20,609 nt of DNA from a virus. Below are positions 6,929-14,648 of this stretch, in pieces (the first letter of the stretch is position 1; every line of letters begins with the position of its first letter). The notes beneath the pieces were generated by a model, which was not told where the DNA came from, did not search any database, and saw only the letters and a list, made by a program, of their open reading frames with translations. The position numbers and the translations under genes were made by a program. The stretch is from the IMG/VR virus record IMGVR_UViG_3300048584_000038, positions 1 to 20,609 of that record; one strand, written 5' to 3'.

Positions 6929-7627
6929 TCAGATATAACGAATGTCGTTGCCGGTGTTACGTGCAGCGAAAACACTGGCGTAACCCTTGGACGAGGAATT
7001 CTCGTCACGAACATTAGACATGGCGGTTTCACGAGGAATATCGACACTCGTCTCTTCAGTCTCCTTGGTGGAGGCGCTAGAAACAGTCTTGTAATCCTCG
7101 ACAAGAGCAGCGAATGACTCATCGTCCATCGCAATGAAGCGATCAACGATCTCAGCAATACGCTCCTGTGCGAGTGGAGTGCTCTCCGCAAGAGCGGCGG
7201 CACGAGTCTCACGTAGAGCCTCTTGTGCGGCTGCCTCGACCTTGGCTGCCTCGACGCTCTCTAGATAAGCAACTAGCTCATCATACTTAGCGTTGGCGTT
7301 GGTGAGATTAATCTCAGCCTTATCGAGTTCAACCTGTAGCTCAGCAATGCGACCCTCAGCTTCGCCCTTTGCCTGCGTGACCTTAAGGCCATCAAGCTCG
7401 GACTGAAGCTCATTGACCTTGGCCTCAGCCGCAGCCTGAATAGGGGCAACAGCCTCTTGCACAGCAGTTGTGAATTCATCTTCAGTATAAGTCTTCATGT
7501 CACCCCCTCCATCGGAGTTTGCACTTAGATCGGGACTACAGAAGGGACATCCTTCTGTGTCATGGATAGCTCCTTCAGGGATCTGCTCTAGCAGCAGATC
7601 ATGTTGTTCTCTAAGACTTAAACTCAT
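6929..7627 (-). CDS. Capsid scaffolding protein with possible internal start
   Basis: A 232-residue acidic protein between the protease and the decoration/capsid genes. From about residue 55 to 140 it is an alanine/glutamate-rich coiled coil ('AEAKVNELQSELDGLK', 'GRIAELQVELDKAEINL'), followed by a helical region and a polar C-terminus; this is the usual build of phage scaffolds. The first 43 residues are different: 'LREQHDLLLEQIPEGAIHD' leads into a CPFC motif (Cys27, Cys30), possibly metal-binding. Start ATG 7627 has GGGAG upstream. A second ATG at codon 44 (7498) has an even better GGAGG site at 7 nt, so a 189-residue short form is plausible. It is expected to be removed by the adjacent maturation protease. 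Confidence 0.7.
   Translation of the reverse strand: MSLSLREQHDLLLEQIPEGAIHDTEGCPFCSPDLSANSDGGGDMKTYTEDEFTTAVQEAVAPIQAAAEAKVNELQSELDGLKVTQAKGEAEGRIAELQVELDKAEINLTNANAKYDELVAYLESVEAAKVEAAAQEALRETRAAALAESTPLAQERIAEIVDRFIAMDDESFAALVEDYKTVSSASTKETEETSVDIPRETAMSNVRDENSSSKGYASVFAARNTGNDIRYI
7499..7510 (-). promoter_or_regulatory. Strong internal ribosome binding site in the scaffold gene
   Basis: GGAGG (7506-7510) sits 7 nt before an in-frame ATG at 7498, inside the scaffold gene. It matches the anti-Shine-Dalgarno better than the site before the long start at 7627. It may direct a second, shorter scaffold product beginning MKTYTEDEF. Confidence 0.5.
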
Positions 7628-7680
7628 TGCTCAACTCCCTGAGGTTGCCTATTCTTCCTAACGTCACAGTTAGTGAGGAA

Positions 7681-8445
7681 TTAAGCAACTTTACCATTTG
7701 TTATCGTGCGTTCGATTACAGAGAACATCATTTGTTCCCATTGTGTTGGCGAAAGATGTGGAGACTCACTTGCAATTGAGCAAATAATTTCATGTTTCTT
7801 TTCGTCAGATACAAGGTTCGAAAGCTCGTTAACTGATGCACCTCTCCAACCGGGACGATCAGGTGGATAGATCAAAGCACCAGCCAAAAAATGTGGGTTA
7901 TTAAGCTGTCTAAACCCTGATCGATCACGGATATGTTCACAGTAAGAAGGGTCCATAGGACCCCTGTAATCAAATGTTGCATTGCAACCATTGGGACCAA
8001 CGCAGGTAATGGTATCAGAGATACATTCCATAGACTGATATAGTGCGCCCACGTTGTAAGCTGCCTCAACCATCGCTAGTTCGTCTGGGAAGTAGTACTT
8101 CCATGCAGCGCCTACGGTTTCAATATATGGATTTGCCTCTGATGTCGTTGGATACAGCATCTCAGATGCAACATAGGTTCCGATAATGTTGGTTGGCCTA
8201 TGAGCAACATTCATTGGAGAATGCTGGATTGTGGGCTGCTTAAGCTGAAGATCTTCAAGGCTCCAGTATTGCCCGTTAGAGTTTGCGTTGTCGGCCTCAA
8301 CATATTTACCGACAATCCACTTAAGGGCGGGATTTCTGACAATATGAGCACTCGCCCACTCAGCCGCTACGTCCCTGTCAAAATCTAAGACAGTAGCTGG
8401 AGTACTCAAATAAAATGATGTTTCGTTTTCGATCAATACAGTCAT
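7681..8445 (-). CDS. Putative capsid maturation (prohead) protease with cysteine-rich insert
   Basis: A 254-residue protein placed between portal and scaffold, where the head protease is normally found. AAGGA precedes ATG 8445. Candidate catalytic features are His75 or His82 in 'TIQHSPMNVAHRPTN' and Ser138 in 'GALYQSMECISD', a His-then-Ser order seen in herpes/HK97-type prohead proteases. After the serine lies a cysteine cluster: Cys141, Cys148, Cys154 and Cys169 with His171 ('CVGPNGCNATF', 'YCEHIRD'), which looks like an embedded zinc site. Then follow 'NPHFLAGALIYPPDRPGW' and a helical tail. Known role: processes scaffold and capsid before DNA packaging. The catalytic residues are assigned by eye and could differ. 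Confidence 0.65.
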   Translation of the reverse strand: MTVLIENETSFYLSTPATVLDFDRDVAAEWASAHIVRNPALKWIVGKYVEADNANSNGQYWSLEDLQLKQPTIQHSPMNVAHRPTNIIGTYVASEMLYPTTSEANPYIETVGAAWKYYFPDELAMVEAAYNVGALYQSMECISDTITCVGPNGCNATFDYRGPMDPSYCEHIRDRSGFRQLNNPHFLAGALIYPPDRPGWRGASVNELSNLVSDEKKHEIICSIASESPHLSPTQWEQMMFSVIERTITNGKVA

Positions 8446-8480
8446 GAATAATCCTTGGACGTAGAGCTAAAGATTTAACG

Positions 8481-10154
8481 TCAGTCCTTAGGTTGATTTG
8501 AAGGATTTTTAGATGGACTAGGTCTAGAGGAAGCTGGGTTGCGCCCACCGCCGCCAGAGTTGCCGCCTCCAGCACGACCGGCAGCCTTAGGGGTTGCCTT
8601 GGTTTCTGCCTCTGGCTGCCCCGGTGTAGATCCATCAAACGGAACATTGGTCGGCGTGAAAGCATCATCGTAAAGCTCGGCCTCACGCTTACGCTTGATG
8701 TATTCATCCTCTTGGCGAATATCTAGCTCGGCTAGGATAGTATCGCGAGACAAATCACCACGATCACGAGAATCCAACAAGAACTGAGCCTTGTTCGGGT
8801 CGAAGTCTAAAGCAATGTTTCTGGGATAGAAGGCCATGCGGGGTTCACTCGTTAAGGAGTCATTTAACTCAAAAACTCTATCAAACAAATTATCCATGAA
8901 GGAGTCACGAATCTGATCCCTGCGAGCTTCCATGGTAGACGACATAACTCTCAACAACTTCATAGAGTCATCAGTATTTCTAGAAGAACCCGTTGTCAAC
9001 ATCTGATATAAGCGCGTAGCAATCTGTCTATTAAGCATGTCGTAACGACTGGCCTCAAGAGTGTTATCATTTTTGGGAGTAATAATTTCAATCTCTAGTC
9101 GGTTATCAGAGACTATAATTGGTATACGTGAAGTAGTTTTCACTTCTGCAGCCAATTGCTGAAGTTCGGCACTTTGTGCTGGATGAGTGTCGGAGCCCTT
9201 CTTTACTAATATAATGGCATTAGTACTACCCAGTAGAACGGCTCTGTCCATTTCTTTAAGCTGAGTCTTTAGATCAAGTAGCTCAAAGATAGACTCCATA
9301 CGGATATCGGCAAACCGTTGATAGCTTGAGCGTGTCGCCGTGATACGCCAAACGTTTTTAGGATTAAGAACCCATAGGCGACCTGTCAAATCTGACTGTC
9401 CGGTTGACTCAGTTATTAGTTTACGTTCGGATCTGCTAGGCTGATACTGGTTAAGAAGAAGTTGCTTAACAACTAGATCAGCAGTGTTCTCCCGAGCCAT
9501 AGTCTCCATCTCCTGAACCTCTTCACGGTCAGCGATGTAAACAAGCTGTTCCTGTCCAAACATGAAGTTACCAACTGGAACAACCTTGAGTGGATCAAGA
9601 AAGGTGATTCCAGCAGGCACCATCAAACCATTGAACGTCTTCTTTCTTTTAGTGCCCTTATCCCCCTTGCCTTTCACTTTGTAATCTTTCTTCTGAAAGA
9701 TTACGGCTGCGTAGGCTTGTGATACCACGAAAGTTTCACGCCACGCTTCACGCATTCTCTGCTCAAGATTCAGTTCATCAATAATCTGATTCCAGATATT
9801 TTGCTCATCTTGATCTTCACACTCCATAACGATACGCTTAAACGCTAGTTGCTCAGTAGTTTCAACAGCATTGGACACAATATCGTCAGTTCTGGCTGCG
9901 TCGGCGGCGAGCCTCATTTTGGCAAATACGTTATCAGGAGTAACGTATTTATCGCGATTAAAGATCGTATTGGTGCCACCACGAGTAGCGCCCTGCGAGG
10001 ACATGGCCCAACTGCGAAGTGCAGCAACTTCAGGGGCCTGATTACGAACAGCCTCTTTTAGGTACCCCGTCAATTCCTCGGTTGACACTTCACTCTCGTT
10101 AATGATAGTAATGCCAAATTCTGGATCAATTTCAAACTCTGAACCTGTAGCCAT
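8481..10154 (-). CDS. Portal protein
   Basis: A 557-residue protein. I chose ATG 10154 (AAGGG, 6 nt spacing) over a TTG two codons earlier. After an N-terminal extension, 'GGTNTIFNRDKYVTPDNVFAKMRLA' (in parts, about 58-84) and 'DDIVSNAVETTEQLAF' begin the portal core. 'AWRETFVVSQAYAAVIFQKKD' (wing strands), 'PLKVVPVGNFMFG' and 'VWRITATRSSYQRFADIRMESIF' follow. A long helical stem comes next ('LKTQLKEMDRAVLLGSTNAIILVKKGS', in parts), then 'DMLNRQIATRLYQMLTTGSS'. The last 60 residues are a Gly/Ser/Pro/Asn-rich flexible tail. It lies two small genes downstream of TerL and just before the protease, the classical order. It forms the dodecameric ring through which DNA enters and leaves the head. 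Confidence 0.82.
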   Translation of the reverse strand: MATGSEFEIDPEFGITIINESEVSTEELTGYLKEAVRNQAPEVAALRSWAMSSQGATRGGTNTIFNRDKYVTPDNVFAKMRLAADAARTDDIVSNAVETTEQLAFKRIVMECEDQDEQNIWNQIIDELNLEQRMREAWRETFVVSQAYAAVIFQKKDYKVKGKGDKGTKRKKTFNGLMVPAGITFLDPLKVVPVGNFMFGQEQLVYIADREEVQEMETMARENTADLVVKQLLLNQYQPSRSERKLITESTGQSDLTGRLWVLNPKNVWRITATRSSYQRFADIRMESIFELLDLKTQLKEMDRAVLLGSTNAIILVKKGSDTHPAQSAELQQLAAEVKTTSRIPIIVSDNRLEIEIITPKNDNTLEASRYDMLNRQIATRLYQMLTTGSSRNTDDSMKLLRVMSSTMEARRDQIRDSFMDNLFDRVFELNDSLTSEPRMAFYPRNIALDFDPNKAQFLLDSRDRGDLSRDTILAELDIRQEDEYIKRKREAELYDDAFTPTNVPFDGSTPGQPEAETKATPKAAGRAGGGNSGGGGRNPASSRPSPSKNPSNQPKD

Positions 10155-10156
10155 AA

Positions 10157-10483
10157 TCAACCCTTAGCCATTTCCCAATCGTCTTTAATTAGGGTCCCCA
10201 CTCTGGACCATATTTGTCTCTGAAAGTCACATTCCTGCAAAAATGGAATAATCTCTTCGTATCTGAAATCTTTTGCAATTCTCGAATTAGATTCCGCTGT
10301 TCTAAGCTGCATATACCTAGCACGAACAGCAAAACCCGCAAGTTGGGGTAGAATTTCGTAAGGATCTCTAGTGTCCTTAAATGTGTACATTGTACTTAGA
10401 TAAGAAAGAAGTTCTTCCCTCCATTTCGGTACCTGAACTTGCCAACTCGTCGTCATTTGCTTACTTGAACCATCAGTTTCCAT
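10157..10483 (-). CDS. Small protein of unknown function between TerL and portal
   Basis: A 108-residue protein ending 2 nt before the portal start. It is largely helical and polar, with 'SWQVQVPKWREELLSYLSTMY', 'YEILPQLAGFAVRARYMQLR' and 'FQRQIWSRVGTLIKDDWEMAKG' (in parts). No domain is recognised. The start is uncertain. ATG 10483 has a moderate purine-rich site (GAGAAGA) but overlaps the upstream gene by 31 nt. ATG 10456 (99 residues) gives the ATGA overlap typical of this operon but lacks a Shine-Dalgarno. Its place among packaging genes suggests a head-assembly role, but nothing in the sequence proves it. Confidence 0.65.
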   Translation of the reverse strand: METDGSSKQMTTSWQVQVPKWREELLSYLSTMYTFKDTRDPYEILPQLAGFAVRARYMQLRTAESNSRIAKDFRYEEIIPFLQECDFQRQIWSRVGTLIKDDWEMAKG

Positions 10484-10803
10484 TTATCATCTTCTCTTTC
10501 GTCATTAGAAACGGCAAATAAATCAAATATAATTTCTTGAACACGCAAGGCATCAAACTCTCCACAGTCAACATGAAGTAGATTTGCAATCCCAACTTTG
10601 AGCATGTAAGTGTTCCTGACAAAACTGTAATTATCTACATACAAGATAAGACTCTTAGCATGTTCTTTGCACAGGACAACAGAAACCGCTAAATCTTTAG
10701 AACCTACAGTTTTGCCAGTTTTGCCACAAACAAAGCACTCACCGCTAAATAAAAACCATCTGAGGTGGCTCCCAAGAAGATTCCTTACTCTTGATGAATG
10801 CAT
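10453..10803 (-). CDS. Small Cys/His zinc-site protein overlapping the TerL 3' end
   Basis: A 116-residue protein if it begins at ATG 10803, inside the last 20 codons of TerL in another frame. No ATG, GTG or TTG occurs in frame between the TerL stop and the cysteine motif, so this overlap seems required unless a rare start is used. Residues 23-48 hold a C-x2-C...C-x2-H arrangement (CFVC, then CKEH 18 residues later), a likely zinc-binding finger. A hydrophobic, helical region ('MLKVGIANLLHV', 'ALRVQEIIFDLFAV') and a charged C-terminus follow. The ribosome site is weak, as expected for translational coupling to TerL. Function is unknown. The frame is open further upstream, but that part is only the shadow of TerL. 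Confidence 0.6.
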   Translation of the reverse strand: MHSSRVRNLLGSHLRWFLFSGECFVCGKTGKTVGSKDLAVSVVLCKEHAKSLILYVDNYSFVRNTYMLKVGIANLLHVDCGEFDALRVQEIIFDLFAVSNDEREDDKWKLMVQVSK

Positions 10804-13414
10804 CAATTGAGTCTTGCTGATACGCCAGAGCAGCCATTCGGCAAGCGTCGAGGGTGTGGAACGCACCTGCGCTATACAGCTTTTTGCGTCCGTAAGCGTC
10901 CAACGCACTCTTCGTATAAGTCCAAGTCTGGCCCTGAAACTCTCCAATAATTGACTTATCATATGGAAGAAGTAAGCGTTTTTCGTCCACCAGCTTTCTA
11001 AGAACATCAGTACTCCACTCAAGAACGCTGCGCTTAATAGCTGCTTCCTTCCAGCCATCTGGATCTATTTGATTGATTTCAATACTATCATCAAACTCCG
11101 CAATTACCTTTTCAGAGAAATTAAAGCCCCTAATTCTTGGCACCGTGTGTTTCAGTTCAGGAATTCGTCTAGCGGCCTCCTGCACGCCCTGAAGTAGGGG
11201 GAAACCTGCGCCAGTAGAATCCAAAGCAAACTGACGAGGTCTATACATGTCGATTAAATGTATGATTGCGCTTGTCTGATCAATGGTTGAAACTTTTTTC
11301 AAGAGTATCTTTGCTATCAATCTCAGGGTAGACGGACCACCCTTCTTGCCAGCCTCTTCAGCAAAAACAACAATAGATGATGGCGCTAGAGTCCAACCTA
11401 CATCCATACCAATCCAGAAATGCTTATATTTCATATGCGAACCGGGCATATCGAGCAGTTGAGCGATATCGCTCACATCACGAACCATAGATTCATCAAT
11501 GTCAAGGGACACGTACTCAAGAGAATTATAGTCACTTGACAGATCTGTATCTACTACTTCCATCAAACGATAAAGAACAAAAATAGGTGAATTCTGGTCA
11601 CCGGGAAGACCAAGGACGTTGCGTCGATAATCAACAGCATCAACGTGTCCACCGTATTCTTTGATCTTGGACTGTCGCTCTTGTTCTGTCCAGTTGGGCC
11701 TCAGCATGGCCGGTAGTGCGTGAACCTTCCAACCAGAATCAGGCTGGCACCGCTCATCGAATCCGCCGCCGACGCCACGGGTCACCCCATGAGCACGCCA
11801 ACGAGCTTTGGGATTTTGAATCTTAACTGTTTCAATAATTTCAGCCCATGCCTGTTCAGGCCAATCACTAGCCTCGTCCATTTCCAGCCAGATAGGGTGC
11901 GTATTTTTGTGCATTACGCCATCTGCCCAATAGCTACCACCATCCACTACTAAGCCATAAAATGTTTGCTCGGGGATTGGTTCCGCAGTTTTGATTTTGT
12001 AAGAGACGAAGCCTTCTTTGTCCCATACACCGTGACCAGATTTAGTAAGTCGACAGCGATAAGAATCTGCTGCCTTTTCCTTAATCGGAACTCCCATTAC
12101 TTCAGTGACGTTTATTTCTGACACTCCATAGCCAACATTATACCCAAGTGTTGTTGCGAGAGTGCCAAGCCCCAAAGTCAGTTTTTTGGACGCTGAGCCG
12201 ATATTATCTCGGTGCTGGCCGTGATGTATGTGTGCAGCACCGTCACCGCTGAGATAACCACCTAGTAGCGCCTGACGCCATTCTACCGGCATTGTATAGC
12301 ACCATGTGGGAATCTCTTTGTGATGTGAGTGATGCCCAAAGTGCTGACGCAGCCAATCGTTTAGGGCTGCATTTTGCAGGCAAACATTATCTGCCGACGA
12401 ATGTTTTCTAGCACGTATTGAATACGAAGCCATCATGCGATCTAGCCGAACAATAATTTCAGATTGATCTTTTGGATGAACAAAAAGAGAAATCGAAGAA
12501 CCACTACCAGATCCATCAGCAAGATAGCGACCAACGACCCACCAGAAGTCTTCGTTCATCTCAAAACTTGTCTTGCAGGAAGAATAGTCGATTTCAGGAA
12601 TAGGAAGTGGGTCGCCAAAATCGGTACAACCAGTCCAGTAGACATTAACAGGCATGTACTTAGACTCAGTGAAGTTATCAGGCCATTCCCAAGTAAACTC
12701 GCCAAGCTCACGCTTTGTTTTGCCGGGTTGCTTAGAAATATCATTACGAGCATAGAAGCGATGATCGGCGCTTACGTCCATTTCAAACGCGCCTTGACCC
12801 TTAACGCTATAACCTTCCTGCCTAATGGTATAAGTGTCTAATACTTTACCCCATCTCTTTTCGTGGGTCCATACATAGTCCCCAACTTTAATATCTTGAA
12901 CGGGAACTAAACCTCTGTCACGAGTCATGGTAAGGGTATCAAATGTACTCCCCTTTACACCCTTACCATCTCTCTGTGGAATACGACCCATAATACGAGC
13001 ACCATTAGCAAAGTTGATCATGAAGGGTCTATGTTTAATTCCTCCACGTCCCCTCGAAATCATCTCACGAGCTAGTCGTGTATTAAGGAAAAGTGTTTCA
13101 ACGTTGTCGGTTACGGCATCAAGGTGAACACCCTCAGGCGCGGTAATAACCATTTCTTCACCGGGGTTCACGAATGGGAACGCAAAAGCACGCATCTTGA
13201 TCGACAGCGACTTCCCAACAGAACGACTAGCACGGTCGATCTGTAGTTGGTCAGAGCATCTCCACCAAGGCCACTGAAAAGGCCATGCTCGGAAGCATCC
13301 ATCTTCTTGAGTTTCGTCAGTAAAAGCAAACTCGGCTTGATCCAAGCCGCTCTCGTCGCTCAAAATAGCCCAAAGATAAGACTCCTCATCTGTTAGTGCA
13401 GAATATACAGTCAT
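10745..13414 (-). CDS. terL: Terminase large subunit interrupted by an intein
   Basis: An 889-codon frame made of TerL exteins (residues 1-155 and 505-889, 540 residues joined) and a 349-residue intein. The ATPase Walker A-like loop is R-x5-GKS at 61-69. Walker B is 'IWLEMDEASD' (508-517, Asp513/Glu514), followed by a coupling motif 'GVTRG' (543-547). The RuvC-like nuclease shows 'WIGMDVGW' (Asp671), 'ALDSTGAG' (Asp732) and 'FHTLDACRMAAL' (Asp856), the three expected acidic positions. TerL docks on the portal and pumps and cuts phage DNA. The start overlaps the HTH gene's stop (ATGA) and has GAGAGA upstream. Intein and extein are in one open frame, so an active enzyme needs protein splicing. 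The 3' end overlaps a small zinc-site gene. Confidence 0.92.
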   Translation of the reverse strand: MTVYSALTDEESYLWAILSDESGLDQAEFAFTDETQEDGCFRAWPFQWPWWRCSDQLQIDRASRSVGKSLSIKMRAFAFPFVNPGEEMVITAPEGVHLDAVTDNVETLFLNTRLAREMISRGRGGIKHRPFMINFANGARIMGRIPQRDGKGVKGSTFDTLTMTRDRGLVPVQDIKVGDYVWTHEKRWGKVLDTYTIRQEGYSVKGQGAFEMDVSADHRFYARNDISKQPGKTKRELGEFTWEWPDNFTESKYMPVNVYWTGCTDFGDPLPIPEIDYSSCKTSFEMNEDFWWVVGRYLADGSGSGSSISLFVHPKDQSEIIVRLDRMMASYSIRARKHSSADNVCLQNAALNDWLRQHFGHHSHHKEIPTWCYTMPVEWRQALLGGYLSGDGAAHIHHGQHRDNIGSASKKLTLGLGTLATTLGYNVGYGVSEINVTEVMGVPIKEKAADSYRCRLTKSGHGVWDKEGFVSYKIKTAEPIPEQTFYGLVVDGGSYWADGVMHKNTHPIWLEMDEASDWPEQAWAEIIETVKIQNPKARWRAHGVTRGVGGGFDERCQPDSGWKVHALPAMLRPNWTEQERQSKIKEYGGHVDAVDYRRNVLGLPGDQNSPIFVLYRLMEVVDTDLSSDYNSLEYVSLDIDESMVRDVSDIAQLLDMPGSHMKYKHFWIGMDVGWTLAPSSIVVFAEEAGKKGGPSTLRLIAKILLKKVSTIDQTSAIIHLIDMYRPRQFALDSTGAGFPLLQGVQEAARRIPELKHTVPRIRGFNFSEKVIAEFDDSIEINQIDPDGWKEAAIKRSVLEWSTDVLRKLVDEKRLLLPYDKSIIGEFQGQTWTYTKSALDAYGRKKLYSAGAFHTLDACRMAALAYQQDSIDAFIKSKESSWEPPQMVFI
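11903..12949 (-). mobile_element. Intein with LAGLIDADG homing endonuclease inside TerL
   Basis: It spans TerL residues 156-504. The N-terminal splicing block starts at Ser156 (STFDTLTMTRDRG...DIKVGDYVW). Block B is 'DVSADHRFYAR' with the S-x-x-H form of the usual T-x-x-H (Ser215, His218). Two LAGLIDADG motifs, 'GRYLADG' (Asp300) and 'GGYLSGDG' (Asp391), mark a homing endonuclease with both catalytic acids kept. Block F is 'FYGLVVDGGSYWADG'. The C-terminus reads V-M-H-K-N, followed by Thr505 as +1 residue. The exteins rejoin as GVKG|THPIWLEMDE, giving continuous TerL sequence just before Walker B. The penultimate residue is Lys where most inteins have His; the His is one place earlier. The exact left boundary (Ser156 rather than Thr157) is inferred from the rejoined extein. 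Confidence 0.88.
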
Positions 13415-13938
13415 GATTTATCTCTCATTCCCTTAAGCTTAAGGTACCAAGCAGTAGCAGTCTCAGGGGAGTCAGTAAACATACCGTCCAAAACAACTAA
13501 AATAATGGCAATTCTATATTCAAGAAAATAGCTTGGATTTTTTCTAAAAGCCTCAGCTATTTTCTCCATAGTTTCAAAGGAAGGATCAGCATTACCACTA
13601 AGAAGTCTGTGAACATAAGACGTTCCAAGACCAGTCTTATGAGCAATATTTCTTATGGATCTACCAGCAGTAAGATTTCTGAACGTAGTTGCAAAATCAT
13701 ACTCAGAGAAATCTTCCCCCGACAACTTTGCTAATCTGTTTAGTGCCTCAGACCTATCTAGCTGCGGACGTTTGCCCGGCTTAGAACCTCTACCTTCAGA
13801 CTTTAGAACGTCGCCTAGAAGCCTCGCAAAAATATCACTCTCTTCGCGCATTACTCTTGACCAGTTAAGGTCACTCACTTCTGGATACTGCTTGATTATA
13901 CGTTTATATTTAACCTCCCAAGGTATCTTCTTAGTCAT
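13411..13938 (-). CDS. XRE-type helix-turn-helix protein next to TerL
   Basis: A 175-residue protein. Residues about 83-125 form a Cro/C1-type HTH: 'SIRNIAHKTGLGTSYVHRLLSG' (in parts) with 'DPSFETMEKIAEAF', continuing into 'RKNPSYFLEYR'. The N-terminal 80 residues are basic and polar. The C-terminal 35 residues are helical ('ATAWYLKLKGM'). It lies one base after the previous stop and its own stop overlaps the TerL start. HTH proteins of this layout directly before TerL are common in actinophage genomes. It may bind the packaging site as a small terminase, or act as a regulator; the sequence does not decide. XRE is confident as a fold, the role is not. Confidence 0.75.
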   Translation of the reverse strand: MTKKIPWEVKYKRIIKQYPEVSDLNWSRVMREESDIFARLLGDVLKSEGRGSKPGKRPQLDRSEALNRLAKLSGEDFSEYDFATTFRNLTAGRSIRNIAHKTGLGTSYVHRLLSGNADPSFETMEKIAEAFRKNPSYFLEYRIAIILVVLDGMFTDSPETATAWYLKLKGMRDKS

Positions 13939-13939
13939 A

Positions 13940-14593
13940 TCAAAGCTCGCGGACCCAGTAGGTTTGCTTCTCTCTTAACGCAACATCAATTTCATCAAAC
14001 TCTTCACCTTTATCCTTAATCCATTGAACTAAGTTTTCTAGAGTAGCACCAAACTCTTTGCGTTCAGATTCAGATGAATTTTCATATAAGGTCACAAGAG
14101 AACGAATCTCCATCAGTAAGGTTATAGCAGCAACAGCTTGCTTATTTCTTGTAATGCCAAATTCTTTAGCTCTTACACCAAGACTCTGAATGTATGCAGC
14201 CAAGTTCTCACCCTGATCACGATCACGGGTTGATTTATCGATACCAAGATCCTTCTTAATTCCACGAATCTCTTTAGAGAACAACTCTAAGGCTTTTTGG
14301 GCATCAGGAACACTAATTTTGCGACCCTGATAGTCTTCCCCCCTATTAAACCACTGACTCCAACGGTATGAGGCAATTTCAAAGGTGAGAATTCTATCCA
14401 ACTCTAGTAGGTCAGAGATGTTCGTAAATTTGTTGTCTGTTTGATATTGAGTACTGATTCTCTCAAAATGATCCGCTTCTTCTTGATTCATAACACGAAC
14501 GGTTGCACCTGAAGGTGAGACAACTTCTACGAAGTCCTCAGAATCTTCATTTTCTTCATCTATCAATTGGCTTACATTAAAGTCATCACTCAT
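13940..14593 (-). CDS. Candidate small terminase subunit / packaging-module protein
   Basis: A 217-residue protein, acidic and disordered for the first ~50 residues, then almost all helical. The core holds 'DLLELDRILTFEIASYRWSQW' (in parts), 'FNRGEDYQGRKI', 'LFSKEIRGIKKDLGIDKSTRDRD' (in parts), 'YIQSLGVRAKEFGITRNKQAVAAI' (in parts) and a C-terminal 'EFDEIDVALREKQ'. I know this pattern (LDR.L..E...YRW..W...G.DY.G; KEIR..KK.LG.DK.TRD; RAKEFG..R..Q) from proteins encoded upstream of TerL in actinophages, some labelled small terminase. No clear DNA-binding motif is visible. It starts the packaging block after a 55-base gap with only a weak ribosome site. TerS is therefore a working label, in competition with the HTH gene next door. 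Confidence 0.6.
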   Translation of the reverse strand: MSDDFNVSQLIDEENEDSEDFVEVVSPSGATVRVMNQEEADHFERISTQYQTDNKFTNISDLLELDRILTFEIASYRWSQWFNRGEDYQGRKISVPDAQKALELFSKEIRGIKKDLGIDKSTRDRDQGENLAAYIQSLGVRAKEFGITRNKQAVAAITLLMEIRSLVTLYENSSESERKEFGATLENLVQWIKDKGEEFDEIDVALREKQTYWVREL

Positions 14594-14648
14594 AAAGAAC
14601 CATTCTTTCTACTGTAAATTAGTGTATCGTAACAGAGTACACCGTTAT

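Noticed and set aside
7658-7673. Small hairpin CTAAC / GTTAG between protease and scaffold genes
   Set aside because: A 5-bp stem with a 6-nt loop and no U-tract is too weak to call a terminator.
8378-8707. A 109-codon minus-strand frame over the portal 3' end
   Set aside because: It overlaps the portal C-terminal tail and the protease start in a different frame and has no domain or ribosome site.
10804-11058. Upstream extension of the small zinc-site gene to 201 codons
   Set aside because: This part only reads the TerL coding region in another frame and shows Ser/Arg/Trp-rich shadow composition; the ATG at 10803 is the nearest sensible start.
14622-14642. Short inverted repeat GTGTA ... 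TACAC before the TerS candidate
   Set aside because: Only 5-bp arms, within chance expectation for an AT-rich gap, and no convincing -35/-10 pair beside it.
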